Shown: positions 51,742 to 60,635, numbered from the stretch's first letter. The stretch: 64,000 nucleotides of DNA from Mycolicibacterium chlorophenolicum (GCF_001044235.1 NZ_JYNL01000064.1:820329-884328); one strand, 5' to 3'. Notes: generated by a model from the sequence alone, not told the origin. Made by a program: numbers and translations.

Positions 51742-54700
51742 ATGCGGCGGCTAGCCGGTCTCGTGGTGCGGTTCCCGTGGGCCGTGATCGCGGTGTGGAT
51801 CGCGATGGCGGTCGCCCTGCCGCTGACGTTCCCGTCCCTGGGGGAGATGGCGCAGAAACACCCGCTGGTCATCCTGCCCGCCGACGCGCCGTCGAGTGTG
51901 ACCGCGACGAAGATGGCGGAGGCGTTCCGCGAACCCGGCTCGGACAACCTGCTCGTCGTCGCGTTCATCGACGACGCGGGACTCACACCGGCCGACGAGG
52001 CCGTCTATCGCGACGTCGTCGACGCGCTGCGCGACGACGTCACCGACGTCGTGTCGGTGCAGGACTTCGTCAGCACCCCGCAGCTGCGCATGTTCCTCAC
52101 CAGCGACGACAAGACGACCTGGGTGTTGCCGGTGACGCTGGTCGGGGAGCTCGGCACGCCGCGGGCCTACGACTCGTTCAACCGCGTCGCCGACGTGATC
52201 GCCCACCACGTCCCGCCGCGCGGCAGCCCGCTCGCCGTGCACGTCACCGGTCCCGCGGCCACCGTCGCCGACCTGACCGTCGCCGGTCAGCACGACCGGC
52301 TGCCCATCGAGATCGCGATCGCCGTCCTGGTGCTGGCCGTGCTGCTGCTGGTGTACCGCAACCCGGTGACGATGCTGCTGCCCCTGGTGACGATCGGGGC
52401 GTCGGTGCTGATCGCCCAGGGGGTGGTCGCCGGCTACTCGCAGCTGACCGGCTCGGGGGTGTCGAACCAGTCGATCGTGTTCCTCAGCGCGATCCTCGCC
52501 GGCGCCGGCACCGACTACGCGGTGTTCCTGATCAGCCGCTACCACGACTACGTGCGGACGGGCGCCGACGTCGACGACGCGGTCACCCGGGCGATGATCT
52601 CCATCGGGAAGGTCATCACCGCGTCGGCCACCACGGTCGGCATCACGTTCCTGGCGATGAGCTTCGCGACGATGGGTGTGTTCAAGACCATCGGGGTGTC
52701 CGCGGCGATCGGCGTCGCGGTCGCGTTCCTGGCCGGGGTCACGCTGCTGCCGGCGATCATGGTGCTCGCCGGCCCGCGCGGCTGGATCGCACCGCGCCGT
52801 GAGTTGACGGCCCGGTTCTGGCGCCGCTCGGGCATCCGGATCGTGCGCAACCCGGTGCCGCATCTGGTGGCCAGCGTGCTGGTGCTGGTGCTGCTGGCCG
52901 GCGCCGCGGGGTTCGCGAAGTTCAACTACGACGACCGCAAGACGGTGTCCCCGTCGGCGCCCAGCTCGGTGGGCTACGCGGCGCTGGAACGCCACTTCCC
53001 GATCAGCCAGTCCATCCCGCAGTACATCCTCGTGCAGTCGCCGCGCGATCTGCGCTCGCCGGCCGCGCTGGCGGACCTGGAACAGATGGCGTCGCGGATC
53101 GCCCAGCTGCCCGACGTCGCGCTGGTCAGCGGCATCACCCGGCCGCTGGGTGAGGTGCCGGCCGAGTTCCGCGCCACCTTCCAGGCCGGCATCGTCGGGG
53201 ACCGCCTCGCCGCGGGTTCGGCGCAGATCGGCGAACGCAGCGGCGACCTGAACAAGCTGGTGGCCGGCGCCGACACCCTCGCCGACAGCCTCGGCGACGT
53301 GCGCGCCCAGGTCAACGAGATCGCGCCCAGCCTGCAGGGTCTGATCGACACCTTCTCCTCGGCGCGCGCCCAGTACGGCGGCGACAAGCTGGTGCGCGAC
53401 GTCGCGACCGCCGCCAAGCTCGTCGACAGCGTGAACAAGCTCGGCCTGTCGATGGGAGTGAACTTCCGCGCGGTGCGGGACATGTTCGGCTGGATCGGTC
53501 CGGTGCTGGTCGCGCTGCAGGGCAACCAGGTCTGTGACGCCAACCCGTCCTGCGTCGACACCCGGCAGCAGTTCGAGAAGCTCGTCGCCGCGCGCAACGA
53601 CGGCCGCATGGACGAGATCAACAAGCTCGCCGGGCAACTGCAGGGGGTGGACGACCGGCAGAGCCTGACCGCCACCGTCAACCAGCTCAACACGGCGTTC
53701 GCCAAACTGACGAAGACGATCTCGGCCATGGGGCTGGACACGCCCGCGGGCGCCCGTGCGGGTCTGACCGATCTGCAGCGCAACACCGACCGCCTGGCCA
53801 GCGGGAGCCGGCAGGTGGCCGGCGGCGTCGACGAGTTGGTCGAGCAGATCAAGGTCCTGGCCTCGGGCCTGGACCAGGCGTCGACGTTCCTGCTGACCAT
53901 GCGCCACGACGCGTCGGGCTCGGCGATGGCGGGCTTCAACATTCCCGCCGAGGTGCTGAACGCCGTGGAGTTCCAGAAGGCCGCCGCGGCGTTCATCTCC
54001 CCGGACGGACACTCGGTGCGCTACCTGGTGCAGACCAAACTCAACCCGTTCAGCCCCGAGGCGATGGATCAGGTCGACGCGATCAACGACATCGCCCGCG
54101 GCGCGCAGCCCAACACCACGCTGGCCGACGCCACGATCTCGATGGGCGGTTATCCCGCGGCGCTGCGCGACACCCGGGACTACTACGAGCGCGACATCCG
54201 GTTCATCATCGCGGTCACGCTGGCGATCGTGCTGCTGACGCTGTCGGTGCTGCTGCGCTCGATCGTCGCGCCGCTGTATCTGGTGGGCTCGGTCGTGCTG
54301 TCGTTCTTCGCGGCCATCGGCATCGGGGTGGTGACGTTCCAGTGGATCCTCGGGCAGCCGCTGCACTGGACGGTGCCGCCGCTGGCGTTCGTGGTGCTGG
54401 TCGCCGTCGGCGCGGACTACAACATGCTGTTCGTATCGCGGCTGCGCGACGAATCGCCGCACAGCGTGCGCTACGGAGTGATCCGCACGCTGAGTTCCAC
54501 CGGCGGGGTGATCACCGCGGCCGGCCTGATCTTCGCGGCCTCGATGGCGGGTCTGCTGTTCTCGTCGATCGGCATCGTCGTGCAGGGCGGCTTCGTGATC
54601 GGGGTCGGCATCCTGCTGGACACCTTCGTGGTGCGCACCATCACGGTGCCGGCGATCGCCGCACTGGTCGGCCGGGCGAACTGGTGGCCGTCCCGGGTGA

Positions 54701-54744
54701 GCGCGGCGCCGCCGGCGACGCGTGCGCCGGCCGCGACCGGGTGA
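51742..54744 (+). CDS. mmpL10: RND-family lipid transporter MmpL10-like
   Basis: A 1,000-residue MmpL: one N-terminal helix, a large periplasmic loop, a five-to-six-helix bundle with the proton-relay segment AGTDYAVFLISRYHDY, a second large loop (about 400-790, helix-rich with QFEKLVAARND), and a C-terminal bundle with VGADYNMLFVSRLRDE. The two DY pairs are typical of MmpL proton translocation. It would export the acylated trehalose intermediate across the inner membrane. ATG 51742 has GGGGTGAAGG upstream. The neighbours papA3 and fadD23 indicate the MmpL10 of the TPP locus. Confidence 0.92.
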   Translation: MRRLAGLVVRFPWAVIAVWIAMAVALPLTFPSLGEMAQKHPLVILPADAPSSVTATKMAEAFREPGSDNLLVVAFIDDAGLTPADEAVYRDVVDALRDDVTDVVSVQDFVSTPQLRMFLTSDDKTTWVLPVTLVGELGTPRAYDSFNRVADVIAHHVPPRGSPLAVHVTGPAATVADLTVAGQHDRLPIEIAIAVLVLAVLLLVYRNPVTMLLPLVTIGASVLIAQGVVAGYSQLTGSGVSNQSIVFLSAILAGAGTDYAVFLISRYHDYVRTGADVDDAVTRAMISIGKVITASATTVGITFLAMSFATMGVFKTIGVSAAIGVAVAFLAGVTLLPAIMVLAGPRGWIAPRRELTARFWRRSGIRIVRNPVPHLVASVLVLVLLAGAAGFAKFNYDDRKTVSPSAPSSVGYAALERHFPISQSIPQYILVQSPRDLRSPAALADLEQMASRIAQLPDVALVSGITRPLGEVPAEFRATFQAGIVGDRLAAGSAQIGERSGDLNKLVAGADTLADSLGDVRAQVNEIAPSLQGLIDTFSSARAQYGGDKLVRDVATAAKLVDSVNKLGLSMGVNFRAVRDMFGWIGPVLVALQGNQVCDANPSCVDTRQQFEKLVAARNDGRMDEINKLAGQLQGVDDRQSLTATVNQLNTAFAKLTKTISAMGLDTPAGARAGLTDLQRNTDRLASGSRQVAGGVDELVEQIKVLASGLDQASTFLLTMRHDASGSAMAGFNIPAEVLNAVEFQKAAAAFISPDGHSVRYLVQTKLNPFSPEAMDQVDAINDIARGAQPNTTLADATISMGGYPAALRDTRDYYERDIRFIIAVTLAIVLLTLSVLLRSIVAPLYLVGSVVLSFFAAIGIGVVTFQWILGQPLHWTVPPLAFVVLVAVGADYNMLFVSRLRDESPHSVRYGVIRTLSSTGGVITAAGLIFAASMAGLLFSSIGIVVQGGFVIGVGILLDTFVVRTITVPAIAALVGRANWWPSRVSAAPPATRAPAATG

Positions 54745-56335
54745 CGGTGTGGGGGTTCGCGGTGGCGGTCGAGGTGTGTGAAACTACGGAAACGTCAGTG
54801 GTCGGGGGTACGGATGAGCGAGCTTCTCGCTGAATTCACGGTGGACGCGTCGTGACGTCGACCGGACCGTCGTCGGTGCTGTCGATGCTGCACGGCCGCG
54901 CGGCCCTGCGTCCCGATGACACCGCGTTCGCGTTCACCGATTACGCCGACGACCCTGCGGGCCGCGCCCACACCCTGACCTGGGCGCAGCTGTCCCGCCA
55001 GACGATGGCCGTGGCGCGGGAGATCCAGGCGTACGGCACCGCAGGCGACCGGGCGGTGATCCTCGGCCCGCAGGGACTGGAGTACATCCTGGCGTTCCTC
55101 GGCGCGATGCAGGCCGGGCTCGTCGCGGTGCCGCTGCCGCTGCCGCACCGCGGGTCCAGTCACGAGCGGGTCAGCGCCGTCTTCGCCGACACCACCCCGG
55201 CGGTGGTCCTCACGACGTCCGCGGCCGCCACCGACGTCGGCGACTACGTCGACAGCGCCCGGCTGGATCCGGCGCCGCGGATCCTCGAGATCGACGCGCT
55301 CGACCTCGACGCCGACAGCGCGGCGGGCCTCGTCGCGACCGACCTGCCGGACACCGCGTACCTGCAGTACAGCTCGGGGTCCACGCGGCTGCCCACCGGC
55401 GTGATGATCTCCCACCGCAACCTGGCGGTGAACTTCGAGCAGCTGATGCGCAGCCTGTTCGCCGGTCAGCAGACGACGGGCCTGACGATCGTGTCGTGGC
55501 TGCCCTTCTATCACGACATGGGTCTGGTGCTCGGGGTGTGCGCGCCGATCCTGGGCGGCTTCCGCGCCGACCTGACGAGCCCGGTGGCGTTCCTGGAACA
55601 GCCTGCGCGGTGGATGCGGGCGCTGGCCCGCAACGAGCGTGCCTTCTCGGCCGCACCGAACTTCGCCTTCGAGCTGGCGGCCCGCAAGACCACCGACGCC
55701 GAGCTGGCCGGGCTGGACCTCGGCGGCGTGCTGGGCATCATCAACGGTGCCGAACGCGTCGACCCGGCCACCCTCGAGCGTTTCGCGGATCGCTTCGCGC
55801 ACTTCAACTTTCGCGACCACATGCTGCGTCCCTCCTACGGTCTGGCCGAGGCGACGGTCTTCGTTGCGTCGGGCACGTGGAACGAATCGGCGGAGGTGCT
55901 GCGCTTCGACACCGACGAGCTGTCGGCGGGCCGCGTACGTCGACGCGACTCCGGGGGTTCGGCGCTGGTGCGCTACGCGCTGCCCGCCTCACCGGTGGTG
56001 CGCATCGTCGACGTCGACACGTCGTCGGAATGCGCGCCCGACGCGGTCGGGGAGATCTGGGTGTGCGGCGACAACGTCGCCGCCGGCTACTGGAGCAGGA
56101 CCGCCGAGGAGCAGCAGTGCTTCGGCGCGACGATCACCGACCCGTCACCCGGCACGCCCGCGGGCCCGTGGCTGCGCACCGGGGATCTCGGCTTCGTGCA
56201 CGACGGCGCGCTGTTCATCGTCGGCCGCATCAAGGACCTCCTCATCATCCGCGGCCGCAACCACTACCCCGAGGACATCGAGGCGACGGTCCAGGAGATC
56301 ACCCGCGGCCGCGTCGCGGCCATCGCGGTGCCGGT

Positions 56336-56348
56336 GCAGCTCTACATT
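56336..56348. other. Junction between chromosomal fadD23 and foreign DNA
   Basis: Codon-level similarity to FadD23 ends after GTGCCGGTG (AVPV). From CAGCTCTACATTGG onward the reading frame carries no family similarity and gene content changes to mobile and decayed genes. No obvious direct repeat or tRNA marks the site in this window. Confidence 0.7.
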
Positions 56349-56442
56349 GGGCCGATCACTATCACGGTGATCGGCGAGGGTGGCGGGCGCGTGCGCGCCC
56401 GCTGGCACTGGTGTGCCCCCGGTCCGGGTTCGGCACCTGCGC

Positions 56443-56448
56443 TATCCT
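56443..56448 (+). promoter_or_regulatory. -10 element, leaderless start
   Basis: TATCCT lies five bases before GTG 56454, the spacing of a leaderless mycobacterial mRNA. It overlaps the end of the truncated fadD23 frame. Confidence 0.5.
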
Positions 56449-56453
56449 GACAC

Positions 56454-56792
56454 GTGATGCAGTTGCCGCACTTGCCCGCATCGGATGATCCGGCGGGGAT
56501 CGCCCGGGTGGCCGACGCTGAACAAGGCGCCTACTTTCGGCGCTTGTTGGTCAGTGAACTCGCCGAGGTTGACGCCAGAGTCACCGAGGTTCGTGACCGG
56601 ATCGGCCACAGCCTGGCCCGCGGCGCGTTCTTTGAGGCAGGACGCGCTCGGGCTCAGCTCGAGGACGACGAGCAGGACAAGCGCACCATCACACGGCTGC
56701 TCTACGCTCTCGATCGGCGCTTTATCCCTGTTGCGGGTCCTCGGGTCACCGCACAACGCGCCGTCAGCGACGCCGCATCCCGTTGCCGCTGA
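56454..56792 (+). CDS. Hypothetical helical protein, possibly frameshifted
   Basis: A 112-residue protein of unknown family. Residues about 15-85 are predicted helical and charged (RRLLVSELAEVDARVTEVRDRIGHSL, then RARAQLEDDEQDKRTITRLLYALDRRF), so coiled-coil pairing is plausible. It starts at GTG 56454 (ATG 56457 is next) behind a leaderless-type promoter. After about residue 90 the product becomes compositionally odd, while another frame continues with GNLAELRQQLAARDLITEQT and ends WPVHWGGGA at 56943, without its own start. The two pieces may be one gene broken by a frameshift. Probably plasmid-type cargo. Confidence 0.5.
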   Translation: MMQLPHLPASDDPAGIARVADAEQGAYFRRLLVSELAEVDARVTEVRDRIGHSLARGAFFEAGRARAQLEDDEQDKRTITRLLYALDRRFIPVAGPRVTAQRAVSDAASRCR

Positions 56793-57235
56793 GGGCAACC
56801 TGGCCGAACTGCGCCAACAACTCGCGGCCCGAGACCTCATCACCGAGCAGACGGGACCAGTAGTCGGGGGCAGCGATCTGACGCCGATGTCCGTTCTGGA
56901 GCAGGCCGGTGGGTGGCCGGTGCATTGGGGCGGCGGCGCGTGACGCAATTGCGCCGGCTCTGGGCTGATCCAGCGAGCTCGTCGAGACCTCGCCCGGGCG
57001 GTGAGCAACGGGTAACGTCGGCTTTCCTTGGTGGCTACTGGCGGTTCACCCGCGGCCGGAAAACTCTGGGGCGGCGGGACACGTCTAGGTGCGGCCGGTT
57101 GCGGTCCAGACCCACGTTTACCCAGGTTCGTCCCGCAAGGTGGTGCGATCACCCGCCGGTGAGGGGATCGGCGGGTGCTCGCGCGGGATCAGCAGGCCGG
57201 CATCACCGATTCCGGCGTTCGCTCAGGGGGCTCTG
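56793..57235. other. No convincing gene; possible tail of the preceding gene
   Basis: The first 150 bases hold the continuation frame noted for the preceding gene, ending at 56943. The rest (to 57235) has several open frames without family features or Shine-Dalgarno sites; it likely contains the promoter of the CRP-like gene. Confidence 0.4.
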
Positions 57236-57961
57236 GTGGACAAGGTACTGGCCGGTGCCGCCATTGCGGAGGCTGTGCACCCGGCCGCTGCGGCGGCGCT
57301 GCGGCGGCGGCTGCATCCGATCGTGTTTGGTGCCCGGCAGGCCGTTTTCACCGAAGGTGAGCCCGGCGACCGGCTCTACATCATCAGATCCGGCAAAGTC
57401 AAAATCGGGCGCCGCTTTCCCCGGGGTCGCCAACATCTGCTGGCCATTTTGGGGCCCTCGGACATGTTCGGTGAACTGTCTGTCTTCGATCCCGGGCCCC
57501 GCACGTCGAGCGCGACCACGATCACCAAGGTGCGCGCGGCCTGGATGGACCGCGACGGGCTGCGCGCCTGGATCGCCGATCGCCCCGAGATCGCCGAACA
57601 GCTGCTGCAGACGCTGGCGCGACGGCTGCGCCGCACCACCGACACGCTGGCCGAACACAGCGGCACCGACGTGCCCGGCCGCGTCGCCCGACAACTGCTG
57701 CTGTTGGCCCACCGATTCGGCACCGGTAACGGCGACACGCTGCGGGTGACCCACGAGCTGACCCAAGAGGAGATCGCGCAGCTGGCCGGCGCGGGCCGCG
57801 AGGCCACACATAAGGCACTGCACGACTTCGCCGACCGCGGCTGGATCCGGCTGGAGACCAACGCCGTGGTGATCCTGCACCCCGACAAGCTCGCCCACCG
57901 CGCCGGGCACACTGGCCACATACCAGAGGGCTCACTACACCCATGCTCGGAGTGGTGCTGA
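57236..57961 (+). CDS. CRP/FNR-family cAMP-type regulator, paralog of mycobacterial CRP
   Basis: A 241-residue regulator very close to the housekeeping mycobacterial CRP (Rv3676 type). The cyclic-nucleotide domain keeps EGEPGDRLYIIRSGKVKIGRR and FGELSVFDPGPRTSSATTIT, including the phosphate-binding arginine and serine. The winged HTH is LTQEEIAQLAGAGREATHKAL, where the usual core is VGASRETVNKAL: three to four recognition-helix positions differ. A C-terminal tail of about 20 residues is unrelated. GTG 57236 has AGGGGG five bases upstream; the open frame from 57089 lacks support. It probably binds cAMP but reads altered DNA sites. Confidence 0.88.
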   Translation: MDKVLAGAAIAEAVHPAAAAALRRRLHPIVFGARQAVFTEGEPGDRLYIIRSGKVKIGRRFPRGRQHLLAILGPSDMFGELSVFDPGPRTSSATTITKVRAAWMDRDGLRAWIADRPEIAEQLLQTLARRLRRTTDTLAEHSGTDVPGRVARQLLLLAHRFGTGNGDTLRVTHELTQEEIAQLAGAGREATHKALHDFADRGWIRLETNAVVILHPDKLAHRAGHTGHIPEGSLHPCSEWC

Positions 57962-58350
57962 GGAAATTGGCGAGCGGGATAACTCAATGCCAAACCCTAC
58001 CGATCAGCGAAACAACGCGCGATCGAAACGCGCCGCGCCCCCGATCAGCGACCTCCCATCGGCCGCGTGCGAGCCATACCGGCGATCTGCAGCGACGAAT
58101 CGGCTGGGATCCCCATCGTCATCGGAACCGTCGGTCCCTGCTGCCCGGCATTCTGGCTGAAAACGGCTGCGATCTGCATGAAGTAGCCTGGCAATGTCAA
58201 CCCGACATGGCCCCGGTGTGACGGGCCGGATCCCAGCGAACGTCGCAACGGGACGAGTTGCACACTAGTCGTATGAGGGGTCTGCCGCGGAGACGGATAT
58301 TGTGAGAGTGCAGCGATGATGTCAAGACGGGTGCCCGAGGCATATACGAG
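57962..58350. other. No gene recognised
   Basis: Several short frames exist on both strands. A reverse frame (about 58207-58045) reads SGLTLPGYFMQIAAVFSQNA and could be a gene remnant, but no family is recognised. GC skew and codon use do not favour any frame. Confidence 0.35.
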
Positions 58351-58614
58351 GTGCAGATCGAGATTGACGTCGCGGAGCGTCATCTGACGATCGTCGAGTG
58401 CCGGCGGGCGCGGCGAGCGGATATGGATTCGCACTGGACCCGTTTCCCGATCGCTCGGCTGGGCTATGGGGAGAACCCGCGGTGTGGTGATTGTACTGGC
58501 GCGACCGTAACCTGCGTTTCGATGCCTATGGGCTGGTGGCCTGGTGTCGCGGACGGCCAATATCGGGGCTGCTTGCCAGTGGCTCGGGATCCCACAGCGA
58601 TCTTTTGGGGCTGA
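58351..58614 (+). pseudogene. DUF3024 family protein, broken by frameshifts
   Basis: The frame from GTG 58351 begins IEIDVAERHLTIVECRRARR and HWTRFPIARLGY, and ends DPTAIFWG, which are the two ends of DUF3024 proteins common in actinobacteria. The conserved middle, LYWRDRNLRFDAYGLVA, is read in another frame (about 58490-58540). Two compensating frameshifts therefore separate the parts. The family has no defined function. The full frame is open but codes nonsense in the middle, so I call it a decayed gene. Confidence 0.72.
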
Positions 58615-58857
58615 CCGGGGCTTTCCTGAAGAACCGGTCGGCGGCGTCATAACCGAGCAGCAGTCGAGCGTAACGCTCAATGTCAGCGCGCAGTTCGTCG
58701 ATGCGGCAGGAGGCGCCGAGGTGGTCGGGCGCCGCAACGTAGTCGTGCAGCGACACCTCAGCCGGTTGGGGTCGCTGGCCAGCCAGTCGCTAAGGAAGGT
58801 CAACAATCGGCCGAGCTCGGCCGCGTCGTCAGCGTCCAGACCGAGGAAGGGACCCAT
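58526..58857 (-). pseudogene. Hypothetical mycobacterial protein, frameshifted
   Basis: From ATG 58855-58857 the frame reads MGPFLGLDADDAAELGRLLT and SDWLASDPNRL, then at about 58755 the sense continues in another frame as SLHDYVAAPDHLGASCRIDE and LRADIERYARLLLGYDAADR, ending at 58526. Together they give a helical protein of about 110 residues resembling hypothetical proteins on mycobacterial plasmids. A single base change separates the frames. It overlaps the DUF3024 remnant on the other strand. Confidence 0.62.
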
Positions 58858-59036
58858 CGGCTCTGCCGTCGGAGCCGAGCCTACCGAACGGATCGCGCGG
58901 GTGTTACGGACGTCCCCCGCGATGTTATCCCGTCTTTAGCGTGGCACCGGTGATCAGGTCAGCGGGGTCGGGCCCGACCAAGAATTTTACGGGGCCGGTC
59001 GCGCAGATCACCGTTGATCGTGCATCTGCACGACCG

Positions 59037-59082
59037 CTGCTTCAGCGGTCCGGCGTGAACTGCTTCAGCGGTCCGGCGTGAA
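59037..59082. repeat. Tandem 23-base duplication
   Basis: CTGCTTCAGCGGTCCGGCGT followed by GAA is present at 59037-59059 and again, exactly, at 59060-59082. It lies just downstream of the cupredoxin gene's ancestral stop (59083-59085). Confidence 0.9.
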
Positions 59083-59805
59083 TTAGCCGGTGACCGTCAG
59101 CTCGGTATACATCCCGGCCTAGTAGTGGCCGGCGATATTGCAGATCAACTCGTAGCGGCCAGGTTTCAACGTGATGGTCGTCCAGCCCGCAGCACCGGGA
59201 GGGATGCCATCGCCCTCGTCGGCGCCGCAGCTGGCCTCCACATGGCCCAGGCTGGCCGATTCATCGACCTGGTTGTTCGTCCCGATGCGTCGCTGGCCCA
59301 AATTTTCGCCCGCACCGAGCGGCAGCACGGTCAGCTCGTGAATCCACAGCCCGGTATTGAGCACCCGGAATGACACCTCACCGGCGCGCACCGTGGTCGG
59401 GTCGATCAGGATGCTCATCATCCGCATACCCGCCCACGGGTATGCCTGATTCGGTGCGACATGGCCGTATCGCCCGCCAGGACCTGGTCCCATCATGCCC
59501 GGTCCCATCATCCCGGGCCCCATCATGCCCGGCCCCATCATCATGCCCGGCGCCATCATCATGCCCGGCCCCATCATGCTGCCGGGCATGTCGGTGAGGG
59601 TGACATTGACGACCGTGCCCGGCAACGCAGGCACCTCACAGGACTGCGGTGCGTAAGGGTACGGCCGGATGGGCGCGGCGGGTCCAGCACTTCGAGTACC
59701 AGGCGCAACCGCTGCCACGGCGAAAGTGCTGGCCACCCCGAGCACGAGGGCCGCCAGGCCGATAAGCAGAACAAGCCGCAAACGCTGAGTCGACATCGCG
59801 CTCAC
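59083..59805 (-). pseudogene. Cupredoxin-like copper protein with in-frame amber codon
   Basis: A membrane-anchored or secreted blue-copper-type protein: hydrophobic anchor (about 9-33), a Met/Gly/Pro-rich segment (MMGPGMMMAPGMMM and repeats, about 74-110) suited to Cu(I) binding, then a cupredoxin domain with LWIHEL and the C-terminal metal loop CNIAGHY. The frame stops at TAG 59119-59121 right after GHY, yet the same frame continues AGMYTELTVTG to TAA at 59083-59085. Normal members read GHYxAGMYxxLxV, the Met being the axial copper ligand. A point mutation thus removes 12 residues. GTG 59805 overlaps the SHOCT stop as GTGA. Confidence 0.8.
59489..59590 (-). repeat. 15-base coding minisatellite (Met-Gly-Pro repeats)
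   Basis: Imperfect copies of CCCATCATGCCCGGT (forward strand) with three-base insertions encode the Met-rich copper segment of the cupredoxin-like protein. Such tracts vary in copy number by slippage. Confidence 0.85.
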
Positions 59806-60083
59806 CGGTGTTCGTGCAGTAAGGCCATGCGACGTCGGAACTCGTCCTCATCGATCTCGCCGCGGGCGAATCGTTCAGCCAGGAGATCCTCTGCGCGGTT
59901 GGGACCCAGGCCAGGCCAGCCGGTGCGGGCGCTGCTGCGATCGGCGGTGAAATAGCGGATGGCCAGGACCACCAACGTGATCACGACCGCCCAAAACACC
60001 ACCATAAGCAGACCCATCAGGATCCAGCCGCCCCAACCCCATCCGCAGCCGTGATCCCACATCCAGCCGTCGCCGTCATACAT
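59802..60083 (-). CDS. SHOCT-domain single-span membrane protein
   Basis: A 93-residue protein. The N-terminus is rich in Trp, Gly and His (GWMWDHGCGWGWGG), followed by one membrane helix (ILMGLLMVVFWAVVITLVVLAI) and a C-terminal SHOCT motif (DLLAERFARGEIDEDEFRRR). Such proteins often accompany copper or cupredoxin genes; the Trp/His/Cys head may contact metal. ATG 60083 has GAGGTGG upstream; GTG 60104 is an alternative. Its TGA overlaps the start of the cupredoxin gene, so the two are an operon. Confidence 0.83.
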   Translation of the reverse strand: MYDGDGWMWDHGCGWGWGGWILMGLLMVVFWAVVITLVVLAIRYFTADRSSARTGWPGLGPNRAEDLLAERFARGEIDEDEFRRRMALLHEHR

Positions 60084-60527
60084 AACTTTAAACCACCTCA
60101 CCACCGTTGAAGCGTTGTCTGCCGCCCAGAATCCGCTCCTACAGTGTTGATGCGTAGGGTCGATGGTCCTCGTTATGGAAGTCCGAGGGCCTGCCGACTA
60201 GGGCCGGCGGCCATGCCGCGCACAGTTGTTAACGACGTCATCTCCGCTGTTCACGCGACGACACTGCGGGGTGTCCCCAGATTCGCAACCCACATCACAC
60301 GCAGACGACACTACAGATAGATCGAAACAATGAGCCCGAGAGCGTCAGAAAGTTGCCAACCGGCGGCTACACCCCAAGGGGAGTAAATGGAGGCATTTGT
60401 ACCATGTCCGACTAGGTTTGTCGACAACTGTCGAAAGGGTGAGTGAACGCCGGGAGCGTGGCGTCGGAACGACAGCCCGAACATTGTGCGGGGAACTGTT
60501 TTCTGTGGACTGCAGGGAGGGCAGCCC
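60084..60527. other. Intergenic region with palindrome
   Basis: No gene is supported. A perfect 10-base palindrome TTGTCGACAA lies at 60418-60427, about 100 bases before the micro-gene. The region must hold promoters for the SHOCT operon (reverse) and the micro-gene (forward); clear -35/-10 pairs were not seen. Confidence 0.5.
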
Positions 60528-60635
60528 GTGGTGGTGTGGACCGAAGACGACAAGCTGCTGCTCAGCGCCGTTCGTGCCGCTCAACCCGCCACCAGCCTGG
60601 AAGGCCTTTACGCATGGTGGTCGTCGCACTCCTAG
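60528..60635 (+). CDS. Micro-gene for a 35-residue protein
   Basis: GTG GTG GTG TGG ... TAG encodes VVVWTEDDKLLLSAVRAA followed by QPATSLEGLYAWWSSHS. A good Shine-Dalgarno (AGGGAGGG, 60514-60521) lies six to seven bases upstream and a perfect hairpin begins four bases after the stop, so signals for a whole transcription unit are present. The product is amphipathic with three tryptophans; the opening WTEDDKLLLSAV recalls the first helix of Myb/SANT-like DNA-binding domains, but 35 residues is short for one. It stands just upstream of the conjugation ATPase gene, where small regulators are common. Confidence 0.55.
   Translation: MVVWTEDDKLLLSAVRAAQPATSLEGLYAWWSSHS

Larger units (their letters stand above)
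54852..56450 (+). pseudogene. fadD23: FadD23-like fatty acyl-AMP ligase, C-terminal domain lost
   Basis: The first about 495 codons match FadD23-type fatty acyl-AMP ligases: YLQYSSGSTRLPTGVM (P-loop), SWLPFYHDMGLV, APNFAFELAARK, PSYGLAEATVFVA and WLRTGDLGFVHDG, up to RNHYPEDIEATVQEITRGRVAAIAVPV. Family members then continue about 80 residues through the catalytic SGKVRR lysine. Here homology stops at about 56,336 and 37 unrelated residues (QLYIGPITITV...) lead to a stop at 56448-56450. Without the C-terminal lysine domain the adenylation step is expected to fail. GTG 54852 is the start; a 13-codon ORF from ATG 54814 ends in an overlapping GTGA. Confidence 0.88.

Noticed and set aside
54814..54855. 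13-codon leader peptide upstream of fadD23
   Set aside because: ATG-TGA with GTGA overlap is tempting, but there is no regulatory residue run, no alternative stem-loops and no evidence of conservation.
58045..58857. A 270-residue reverse gene spanning the decayed region
   Set aside because: Only the first about 35 residues look like protein sequence; sense then moves to another frame, so it was treated as a shorter pseudogene.
60418..60427. TTGTCGACAA as an oriT or att core
   Set aside because: The 10-base palindrome has no flanking nick-site signature, and no integrase is present in the window.
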